A stretch of DNA of 64,000 bases from Pelodera strongyloides (taxonomy: Eukaryota > Nematoda > Chromadorea > Rhabditida > Rhabditidae). Shown here in pieces: positions 45,783 to 56,486 of the stretch. The position numbers and the translations under genes were made by a program. Position 1 is the first letter of the stretch, and the number at the start of each line of letters is the position of its first letter. The stretch lies in the NCBI GenBank assembly GCA_036852015.1, contig JAANDG010000140.1, positions 62,001 to 126,000 on the forward strand. The letters run 5' to 3'. The notes under the pieces were generated by a model. The model made no database searches, was not told the origin of the DNA, and was given only the letters and a program-made list of their open reading frames with translations.

Positions 45783-46855
45783 GTCGCGAAATACCGGCCG
45801 GTGTTTGGAATGCATCTCAAGTACATGCATTTCTACGCATTTAGCAAAGTGGGGTCTAATTGGGGTCTAGCTTTTGTTCTAATTTTTGCTCATTTGCATA
45901 TGCTGCATAAGAAAGCAAGTGTAATGCGTTTCAAAAACTGATCGGTATTTCGCTTTAAAGGGACAGGCCCATTAGTTTTATGGTATACATATACGTTGAG
46001 CGGAAAAAGTTTTCCCGGGCGAATAAAGGTGAAATTTAGTTTGTATATATTGTAATACAAATGCTTGATAGTCATTATGAACGTATCGTAAACATAGGTT
46101 TACTTTGATGAGCCTGTCCCTTTAAAGGAAGGCAGTCACTTCAAAATCAACTTTTTTATTCGATTTTTATTAGATGCAAGCAGATTTATAAAACAATATG
46201 CAACCCATAAAAATCCACATAAAATGGAACTCAGGGAGAGAAATCCATGAGAATGAGTTTTGATAAATGACCGACGCCGGTGCATATATGCAATTGCCAG
46301 GGGTACTTGGAGAGTGAACAGCCTGCAGTGTTACACCTGGCGCGTGGTTTATCACTGCAGGGTATTTATTATGAAACTCTATACGGGCAATTATAAACTA
46401 CGGTATATAAGTAAAAGTCATAAACAGGGATTTCTCTCCCTGAGTTCGTTTTGCCGTACTTTGGCGCTGGAATCGTCGTTTTCTTCACATACTTGAACAA
46501 TTAATGAAAAGCGAATAAAAAATACGAATTTGTAGTGACTGCGATCCTTTAAAGGATCGCAGTCACTTCAAATTCGCCTTTTTACTTCAACGATTCATGA
46601 ACATGAAAAAGCACTTAGAAAAATACCATTCCGGTGTCAATTTACTGAAAATTTAACCCAGGGAAAGAAATCCCATCGGTTGTGTTTTGATAATGTACAG
46701 TATGACAGCGACAACTGAGACAGTAGCGCAGACACTTTGCTTCCCTGTGATAAATTTTCGATAAATTGGCATTGGAAAGGTTTCTTCTACGTATCTTTTT
46801 ATATTTATTGATAATTGAAGTAAAAAGACGATAATGAAGTGACTGCGATCCTTTA
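45783..46855. mobile_element. Chain of four TTAA palindromic elements joined end to end
   Basis: 45783-45958 (octamer family), 45955-46125 (AGGGACAGGCCCAT), 46122-46552 (AGGAAGGCAGTCACTTC) and 46549-46855 (AGGATCGCAGTCACTTC). Each neighbouring pair shares a single TTAA (45955-45958, 46122-46125, 46549-46552). Every member is separately palindromic. The last two are relatives, and their interiors share GGGAGAGAAATC-type words. All lie in CTL2 intron 1. Confidence 0.85.
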
Positions 46856-47499
46856 ATATGATAAAATGGTCAACATATGATCAACACGCATAAGCATAAG
46901 GCGATTTGACCATGTTGTGAATTGCTCCAAATTGCGGGACATTCTAATTGTAGGAAACCATTTTGCATTAATTCACCTTATAACATAACAAGATCCAAAA
47001 ACCTCAGTGAATGATCGTGGACAGAATTTTAGAACGTTGGAGTTCGGTGGTACCATTATTTGTGGCGCGGAACTTGGTTGCACCATTATCTGTGGCGCAG
47101 CATTTGGTAGTGCCACCAAATCGCCCGGCGCTCCGTTGGTACAAGAATACAGGATTGCGAGGTAGAGTAGAATGGCTTTGTTCATCATTACCTTAAAAAT
47201 ATATATAAAAATACTGTATTCGTGAATAAATTGGGAGAAGGTAAAAAACTAGATGTAAAGATATTGTCTGAGTGTGGTCCATTTTACATGCTAAAAAACT
47301 AATAACCGTTTTATCGCGACTATTGTGCAATTGTGTTTTATTATTATCTCTGGAATACAAATTAGTTTGGCCTTCTATTATTTTATCTAAAAAACAATAA
47401 GGTTTGTTTAAGGAAAAGATTGTCAGTGTAAGCAATATAATAAAGATACAAATCAATTTCTTCACAAGACGACAAAACTCCGATTTGGAACAGTTCGGG

Positions 47500-47645
47500 T
47501 ATTTTTCATGAGGTTTCCAAGTATGCTTAAAAGTTGCAGGCGACAGTTAAAAGTAGTAGGCGACGAGTTCCAGATGACAAATTGTTGGCCCTAGCCCGAA
47601 GACGTCGAGCAATTTGTCATCTGGAACTCGTCGCCTACTGCTCAG
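47500..47645. repeat. Hairpin repeat around TGGCCCTAGCCCGAAGACGT
   Basis: GGCGACGAGTTCCAGATGAC and its inverse GTCATCTGGAACTCGTCGCC flank GGCCCTAGCCCGAAGACGTC. The centre and one arm recur at 57680-57735 and 63935-63995, so this is a dispersed repeat with one arm often missing. Confidence 0.7.
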
Positions 47646-47668
47646 GACCTCTGTGGAACATGTCATAA

Positions 47669-48512
47669 GCAAACGATGAAATTGTACTTTGAACACCCTT
47701 GAATAAAGATGCACGCTCTTGAAGCGTAAAACAAATTTAATTAAAAAATAATAATTAATTGCTGTATTTTCGAGAATAAATATTTTTTTTACTTTTTCAT
47801 ATTAAATATGCAGGGTTCGTGCGCTTACTGTAGTATTGACAGAAACACGGATAATTTTGTAAACCACATCATAAGGCCTGACCAACTGCGGGCAATTGCC
47901 TTTTTTTGTTGGAGCATTACTGTTATAAGGCTGGACTCCCGAAAAATGATAATTTTTCGGAACCAATTACGTTTTCCTAAAGCGGATAAGCAAACGTTGA
48001 AATTGTACTTTGAACTCCCTTGAATAAAGGTGCACGCTCTTGAAGCGTAAACCAAATTTAATTTAAAAAAAAAATTAAAATTTGCTGTATTTTCGAGAAT
48101 AAATATTTTTTTTAGTTTTTCATATTAAATATGCAGGGTTCGTGCACTTACTGTAGTATTGACAGGAACACGGATAATTTTGTAAACCACATCATGAGGC
48201 CTGATCAACTGCGGGCAATTTCCTTTTTTTGTTGGAGCATTACTGTTATAAGGCTGGACTCCCGAAAAAATGATAATTTTTCGGAACCAATTACGTTTTC
48301 CTAAAGCGGATAAGCAAAAGTTGTAATTGTACTTTGAACTCCCTTGAATAAAGGTGCACGCTCTTGAAGCGTAAAATAATAAAAAAAAAATTAAAATTTT
48401 CTGTATTTTCGAGAAGAAATATTTTTTTAAGTTTTTCATATTAAATATGCAGGGTTCGTGCACTTTCTGTAGTATTGACAGAAACACGGATAATTGTGTA
48501 AACCACATCATA
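47669..48512 (+). repeat. Tandem array of about 322-bp units (2.6 copies)
   Basis: Units start at 47669, 47990 and 48314. Shared words: CTTGAATAAAG(G/A)TGCACGC, ATTTTCGAGAATAAATA, TGTAGTATTGACAGAAACAC and CTAAAGCGGATAAGC. Related single pieces occur at 745-800 and 59610-59665 in reverse orientation and at 57770-57810. Just upstream of CTL2. Confidence 0.85.
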
Positions 48513-50996
48513 TTGTACCACAGTTATTTTCCTAGTACGGAACGTATTTCTACCCTAATACGGGACCGAATTTCGTTCGCAATACGGCATTGAATTTCGT
48601 TCCAAACATGGCACCACATGTCGTTCCTATCGTCAGTACTCCGTTCCTAAAAATCACATGCCGTTCCTAATTTCGTACCACGCTATCGGACAGAATTACG
48701 TTCACAACGTCCGTCAGGCTGGCACAGAAATTTTGATCAACTGAGGGCAATTGTTTTTTTTTTTGTTGGAACATTACATGAGGCTGGACCGACAAATGAT
48801 ATTTTGCGGACCCGATTACGTCGTTTCGAAGGCGTCGAACCTCGAACAGAACAGTGGTGGATCGCATGATAGTGTGAAAACAGTGAACACAAACCAAGCA
48901 GCACAACCCGGCGTCGGTAAGCTGCAGCCCAAGTGCGAAGAACCAGTAAACTGGTTAAACATATTCCTATAGAGCTCCACCAAGGCTTGCGGTTTCCAAA
49001 TAAAACTACCGTAGTTTGGAAATGCACGAAACTATTTTTATAATTTTCCTTATCAAACTTTCGCGTTTAGTTCCAAAATAGGGTATTTTTGATAGAAACA
49101 TGCAGGTTTTGAAAAAGCCCATGAAATTCCTCAGCGGACACATTAATCAAAAAGGAATCAAAATTCCAACATTACAACAGAAAGGCGACACGTTACGCAT
49201 ACATCACAGAGTATGAAAACACAGTCCTTGTCTGCACTAACCTCTTACTATTCAAGTATCCATACCCCCTCCAAGTTGACAATGTTTATTTGATAGAGGG
49301 GGACGGGGAAACTTCAGTACATAACCACGATAACAACAACATAAAGTCAAGAATCGTGAAAAGAAACCAAGAACTAATTGCAAGGAATGTAATTGTTGAA
49401 TGGTTCTCCGAATCATTGAGCCGCGAGTCGACTTTGTCGAGAAAGCGAATAGGAGACAGAACAGAAGAGCTGAAAGAGGGGAACATCATAATAAAAACAT
49501 TCTTACAATAGAACAATAGCGATAGGTCAGTATCGTTTAGAATGTTCATAAACCATAGTGGGGCGAAAGTGTGTGCATCTGTTTTAGACTGCACTACGAG
49601 AACCTGAGAAATGAGTGCAACCGCAAGATTGCAGCGTGCGCAAAGGTGCATTTGAGGGTGTGCCACAATAGCGCGGCACACATATGAAAACACACTGCAA
49701 TAAGCACGCCGCGACCATTGTACCCGACCATATCGAATAATGATAAAAAAATCGTGTTATTTTAATAATAATAAAGGTGTTATTTTAAACTACATTTTTA
49801 GGATATTACTCCTCATGACAAATTCAGAAAGGAAGCGCTGTCACAGTCGCCTTCATTGAAACTATAAAGTAATAAGCACGAATCCTATGTTTGATATTGT
49901 TTCTAGTGAGGCAGTTCTGAACATATTGCATATACTCTTACTATTTCAGTTCCATGGTGCCGTGTGTTGTAGAGCAGAAGCCAGAAAATTCCTGCCGTTG
50001 GCGACAGTTGGAGTTCTGCAAAACAATTGAAGTAAAATAGAAGTGGAGAAGTGGAATCACTATCTCAGACACCGAGAGCAACTAAAATCGTTCGCCGACA
50101 GTCGTTTGTGCATACAACTTCTGCTATGATTGAGGAAACCCTGGATTTAGCAACATAATCCTCGTTGTTTTTGTTTCTGTCGGTATGTTATGTGTCCCTG
50201 TACTCGACAAAACTGTACGTTGCATATATAATAAAGGTCCACGCTGAAACACTTCAGGTGGTGAATATTGTTCGTAGATTCTGTATTAATCACCTTTTAC
50301 GGAAATTAGTTTTATTTTATTGAGTCCGGCCCTTTAACGAATAAATTTTCTTTAGACACAAGGATCAGGTGCCCTCATTGGTAACTTACTACGAAATATG
50401 TCTCTGAACAAAACCCATATCACTCCCCTAGCTGCCGAAACAAACGTGATCTCTGGCTGGATAAGACCTCTCATGAACAGACTGATAGTTCGGACTGATT
50501 GCAATATGATAAGACCCACCCACCAAAATAGAAGCTCCGCACAACGTCCAGATGTTGAATCCCTAATCTAGGGCCATCACAATCACATATGGAGGGGATC
50601 GATCGCCATAGACTGTCGCGTCACAGACATGGAGCTTCCGAGCTTCCATGGATTTCGTCCATCTGCAGTGTAGTGATTAAATAAACGCATTTTTTTTACT
50701 TTGCCAGCAATTAGGAAATTAGACATAGTAAAGCACACAAGACATTAAAGCCTGCAAATGATGTCACCCATCACGATCGAAAACCGCGATCGCGGTGCAG
50801 GAACTTGAAGCCTATGTTACGGTGAGGCTTTTACCTTACCGGTAGTTTCTTAGAGTTTCTCCTAGCTGTAGATAGATGGCAGATCCTCACACAAGTGGAC
50901 ATGTAGCGCAACAGTAAGCTGCAACGAATCTTCATTAATACAAAACTTGAAACGAGATGTTTACTCATTACAATGGTGAGTAAGATAACCCGTTTT
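48513..50996. other. Intergenic stretch, no gene recognised
   Basis: 48520-48720 has irregular repeats of GTTCCTAA / CGGAACG words. The rest is AT-rich without convincing exons. One lone TTAA element end (GGCCCTTTAA) lies near 50330. Confidence 0.4.
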
Positions 50997-53207
50997 GGAG
51001 GGCCTTATGTCCTCACTAGATCCCGGGATGGATAAGATTACCCTCAGCTACCAAATCTATACCACCTATGTTAGCTTTAGTGTTTTGTTTGAACAAAGTG
51101 CTAGTGAACACAATCTCATCGGCTGACAATTGTTCACGATAACAACATACATTAGTGAATAGTATCACTCCCCTTTCCAAGTCAGCTCTTTAGTCTGTAC
51201 TTGAACTTTTCGATGAGCGTACTCTGATTACCAATCAGTTTGATGCGGGGGGAAAATGCACGTGGGTGTGCGTTCTAGCTTTGGGTAAGCGGGAGATGTG
51301 CATGACAGTTAAAGGTGTATCTCACTAAAACGTCTTAAATATTCAGTAAAATGTAAGAAACGCTAATTTGTCCACTGAAATGGTGAGTGAAGAATTCTTG
51401 GAATTCATTCCTCGGCAACCTTCGGCTTCGATATTCTTCATCGGATTCACCCTTCGGAGTAATCTACTTCACTTGAGTTCTTACTCAAGCCTCACTCGTT
51501 TCCTTTCCACGTCCAAGGCTCAATGTGTATTCCAGCACTCTGCTACATCGATTCCCTCCTTCCTCAGCACCACCTCCTTCAGCTGATTCTGCTTTCTCCG
51601 CCTGTTGACAACCAATGGTCCTCGTAGTAGTGCAGACAATGCAGTCACATCGCTACACGTTCACCAGTACGTCTCCACTCTGCCTAGACTACGTTCAGTA
51701 CCTTCTTGCGTTAGCATTTGCTTGATATGAGGTCAAAAATGCCGTGAAAATGTTATCATTCGCGTTGTCGTATGCGAGATAAATACAACCTATGCAAACT
51801 AAATAAGGAGCAAGTGAGTTTTTTATTTATGTGCGAAAACCTTAGGTCACTTGATATCAATACTAAGGCTTTATCGGCTGGGATGGGTCCAGTGAAAGCA
51901 TTTATCATGCAGGCACCGGTGAGTGACGACAGCCGTCGCCCAGTACCTGGTCTAAAGTGAGGGGCTCAGTGCGGCTCACCAACCAGGCGCCTCCCTTCGG
52001 CATTTACATCTGCGGCGATTGCGCTTGTTTCCGGAAATTGTTGATTCAAGGGGGTTATAAAGAAATCGGATAACGCGAGATTGAGCAATTGTGCTCGGCA
52101 CCTTATTATTGATAGCACGCGACCCAAGGTTTTCACACATTAATAAAAACACACTAGCTCCTTATTAAGTTTGCATAAGTTTTATTTATCTCTCATATGA
52201 CGATGAGAATGATAACATTTTCACTGCACTTTTGACCTCATATCAAGTAAATGCTAAGGCAAGAAGGTACCGAACGGAGGCTAGGCAGAGTGGAGAAGTA
52301 CTGGTGAACGCGTAGCGATGTGACTGCATTGTCTGCACTACTACAAGGACTATCGTTTGTCAACTGGCGGAGGAAGCAGAATCAGTTGAAAGAAGTGGTG
52401 CTGAGGAAGAGAGAATCGGCGTAGCAGAGTGGTGGAATACACGGTGAGTCGTGGACGCGGAGAGGAAGGGAGCGAGGCATGAGTAAGAACTCAAGTGAAG
52501 TAGATTACTCCGAAGGGTGCACCCGATGAAGAATATCGAAGCAGAAGGTTGCCGAGGCATGAATTCCAAGAATTCCTCACTCAGCATTTCAGTGCACAAA
52601 TCAGCGTTTTTTTTTGCATTTTACTTAATATGTAAGACGTTTTAGTGAGACACCTTGAACTATCATGCACATCTCCCGCTTACCCAAAGCTAGAACGCAC
52701 ACTAGCGCATTTTCTCCCGCATCAAACTGATTGGGAATCAATGTACACTCGTCGAAAAGTTCAAGTACAGACTAAAGTGCTGAATTGGAAAGTGGATGTG
52801 ATGTCATTCACTAATGCATGTTGTGATCGTGAACAATTGTCAACCAATGAGATTGTATTCACAAGCACCCTAGTTCAACCCAAACACTAGAGCTAACGTG
52901 GGTGGTACGGATTTTGTAACTGAGGGTAATCCACATTTATGTTGTACATTTATGTTATGATATTTACGCTCTTTGTTCTCCTGTTATTTTCCTAAGATGA
53001 GGTAATGCACGAAAACCCAAAGTCTTTACTGCGGCGAAACCCTTTATTGGTGAGTTGATTTCTAGCAAGGCATTACTTTTTTCCCCGAGGAAACTCAAGC
53101 TTATCGTTACATGTAGCTTAATTTGCCTCATCATCATTTGATATGATTATATTATATATAATGTGTCAATAAATTATTATATTACCCCAGGGATTTAGTG
53201 AGGACAC
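50997..53207. mobile_element. 2.2-kb long palindrome
   Basis: Arms of roughly 0.8 kb (about 50997-51815 and 52145-53207) around a central part of about 330 bp. Paired landmarks: GGGTAAGCGGGAGATGTGCA and its inverse; GGAGTAATCTACTTCACTTG and its inverse; TGCAAACTAAATAAGGAGC and its inverse; the outermost, less exact, is GTCCTCACTA. Reading frames in the two arms are mirror copies of each other and not genes. Confidence 0.8.
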
Positions 53208-56200
53208 AGAGTTCTTCTAAGAAGGTTACCAGTGGCTAAGTAGTTGGGGTCAACTTACAACCACAGAAGAAAGAACTTAGCTTGTTAGTGTGCATGCGCA
53301 GGCTCCGACTCCTATGATGTCCCTCCGGGCATCCGTGATAGGTAGTCCGTGATAGGTATTGGATGCGAGCCACCAACAGTTGAACATGAAGAAAAAAAAA
53401 TGAAACCCAAGATTGAATGCCGAAATAGTACTTTGTAGGCTGATTTTGTCCAAATGACCAGAACCCCATATTGAAGGAGTTTTTTGGAGGGGTTTGAAAT
53501 TGTTTTTCTTCTTATACGAAAGTTTTTGTTTATTTTTATTTTCACTTTCCTCACCTTCAAAACATAAGCTTTTTTTTAGCCCAACATGAAAAACCGGCTT
53601 GACATTCCCTTTAATTCAATGAATATTCTCATGAGGCAGGAAAATGCAAAGATGTCGTGGAACATGGAACATTCGTAGAGATTTCTATTTTTACTCACTA
53701 ACCCGGTCTCAAAACCAGCAGCATGCAGTAAGTAACGGTATTCTAAGAGGGGTTATATTGCACTTTCGCTTGCGAGAACGCGCGAAAATGGCACCCTATT
53801 TGGTTCACATTCACATAGAAAAATGTTGTCTACATCATTAAAATTACATACACCGCGGTGTGCATATGCGGAAATCGAACATGAATGGCACTTTCGCGCG
53901 CTTTTGTCGAAAAATTGTGGCAGAAATATTCTAGAAGCAGTAATGGAGCTTCACCATTCACAGCACTAGGGCTAGCGTACCACGCGTCATCGCTAGGAGC
54001 GCGCAATCACTATGCTATTAAAAATTGCACAGATCAGAGAAAAAAAACACGCTTTGTAAAACCACTTGATAGCCAGTGATTATCATGGGAAAACTTGGTC
54101 ACGACAAGGTCACCAAATGGTTTGGGCAACGGAAAAACCGGAAACCATCACCAAATGGGTAGGTCCATTTCGTATGAAGTGTATACAACTTACCTAATGA
54201 AGTTCGTCCTGTAGCTCATCTGCTCATCTGCTCCTGGGCACTGTCAAGCTCCTGTTGGTGCTGCACATGGACCACGGCGACGAGGTTGACATCGAGGACC
54301 TCCGGATCCTATTGTTTGTGATCGAAGAAGAGTCATTCATTCGATCTCTGCAAAACAACTTATCAGTTAAAGACACACATTAGCATAAAACACAGCATCA
54401 GAATCCCGAAATGCTGTGAAAAATGGCAAAATAGTCAGAAAACAAGTTATTTAGGGGACAAGGTATATTATTACGTCTTACGTCTTACGTAGACAGAGAA
54501 TCATGAACAAAAATACTGAATTACTTTGAATTACTTTGCGTAAAAATCGTGGGAAAAGCTATGAGTAATTCGTTACGCAAAGCTGAACACCGAGCAATTC
54601 ATCGTACTTGTTTTCGTGGGCCTGACCCAATAAAGCCACAAGAGTAACTAAAGCGCACAAGAGAAGAGTGATATAAGTATTAAAACAATACACAAATGTA
54701 TGATTTTTTGTCGAACGGTCCGTAAGATCATGTAAAGAAGCAAGATAAAAGAGAGAAAGGAATAAATAAAGTATTAAATGTTTTAGGGCATTGAAGATAA
54801 GCAAAAATACATGTGAAACAAAACAGCTACGTGTATAAATTCATAGCAGACTGACAGTGTGTCGAAGATAGCTGTCTCTAAATTAACATAAATTTTCGCA
54901 TGCTAATTTGGTATGCAGCGCGCCTCATTATTCTAATGCAAGGGGGCGGGGCCTCAGCTACAGTGGTTGAATTTTTAGTGAAGAAAAACAACCAAAAACC
55001 TAAATAAATAAAGTAAATAGTTTCGTAAGTGAAGAATACGATAATTTTATATCAATACTAAATTTATATCTAAATAAGGTCCATTAGAATAGCAACACCA
55101 TCACAGAATCACTGTTGAAAAAGTTGTTTAGTGGAGAAATAACTGAACTCGCCCGAGAAAAAAGTGATATAAGTATTAAAAGTATAAACATATCAAGTGG
55201 AACATGAGATCATGTAAAGCAATATAAAAGTGAGAAAGGAATAAATAATGTATTAAAAGTTTTAAAACATTGAAGATAAGCAAACAATACATGTGAAACA
55301 AAACAGACCGCTACGTGTATAAGTGTTCATAGCAGACTGATAGTGTGTCGAAAGATGGCTGTCTCTAAATTAACATGTATTTTCGCATGCTAATTTGGTA
55401 TGCAGCGCGCCTCATTATGCTAATGCAAGGGGGCGGGACTTCAGTTACGGTTCTTGAATCTTTAGTGAGTAAAACAACTAAAGCAGTAAAAAATAAATAA
55501 ATGTTTCATAAGTTAAGAATACGATGATTTTGTATCAATACAAATAAGGTCATTTAGAATAGCATACACCATCACAGAATCACTGTTGAAAAAGTTGTTT
55601 AGTGGAGAAATAATATATAGATATATATTTATGAAATAATAACTTGTTATGATAATTACTTCAATATACTGAGTGAGATGACATGGGAAGGCAATTGTGA
55701 ATACGTCGTCAGTGAAACTGAAAACGAAATCATGACGAAACCCCCAGAAAAACCATCTCTGGCGCGTCTCAAATGAGTTTCACCCAAAAAAAAAAACCAT
55801 TTGGTGACTGGTTAGTGTTCGCTGACCACGTGGTGACCACTGATGACGGTTTTCGATGAAAATTGGCCACCACATGGTCGCGAATTGGTCACTAAGTGTT
55901 CTGGCCACACCAAAAATAGTGAACCGTCAGATTTACTAAACATCGGTTTTGCTACAAGGTACCCCCTTGTAGATGTGTTTTAAGAATTTTCCAACTGGGT
56001 TCACCCATTTCCAATGCGGTTACCGTTTTTATCGTGGTCCAAAATCAGTAGGAAACCTTCGTCGACTGGTCAAAACATGGACACATGGAGGTCACCAAAT
56101 GGTCTGTGACCAAATGGTAGTGGTTTCGGCAATTATTCTTTTCCAGGTGAAGCAACTCCGTGATAGGTAAGGTTTACTGCCAGATTAGAACTGATGGTAA

Positions 56201-56486
56201 ATCAATGTCGCGGATAAATGTTACATTTTGTGTGAACTCTTCATTTCATAGACAATTTATTGAAAAATCGATTAAAGAGAACGATTTTGCTGTAAAACTC
56301 ATCAAACTACGAATATTTTCTTATTTTCTTCATAAAGAGAATTTGCCCCACACGAGCTTACCCGTGGGCACATTTACCAAGGTGCGGTTCGCAATGTGAT
56401 CAATGACTCCATATTTGACGATGGATATTTAAATTCATGTGTTTATTATAAGTGAACTCAATACATAGCTGTGGAATTCGACTATT
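53208..56486. other. Intergenic stretch with a 480-bp duplication
   Basis: Contains two copies of an approximately 480-bp unit (about 54660-55135 and 55160-55620) sharing CGCATGCTAATTTGGTATGC and CTAATGCAAGGGGGCGGG, plus scattered ACCATTTGGTGAC words. A minus-strand segment at about 54194-54350 has good splice signals (TTTTGCAG, GTAAGT) but only a short open frame. No gene is called. Confidence 0.5.

Larger units (their letters stand above)
41065..47188 (-). pseudogene. C-type lectin-domain gene 2 (CTL2), splice-junction lesion
   Basis: Seven-exon plan as in CTL1: exon 1 from 47188, then 45722-45605, 45516-45431, 45021-44939, 44646-44598, 41547-41452 and 41097-41065. Signal peptide MMNKAILLYLAILYSCTNG, then PQIMVPP-type units, then CPRSFTEVFGSCY. 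At the exon 1 end, AACAT-type bases are duplicated (plus strand ATAACATAAC). Using the normal donor (after 46977) shifts the frame into an early TGA; a weak donor 8 nt earlier (exon end 46985) would restore 222 residues. Downstream exons are intact: ACQAQEQ, ATIRC, YWIGLHDIKGGDPASGKW, NWAEGEPNHE, GKWNNIP, LWGAVCEQIT and TTTGHGC. Either a fresh pseudogene or a gene using a shifted donor. Confidence 0.8.

Noticed and set aside
47669..48512. CRISPR-like array
   Set aside because: Units are 320 bp without alternating unique spacers, and the genome is animal.
51368..52599. Two similar 70-80-residue frames as paralogous genes
   Set aside because: They are the same sequence read in opposite arms of a palindrome.
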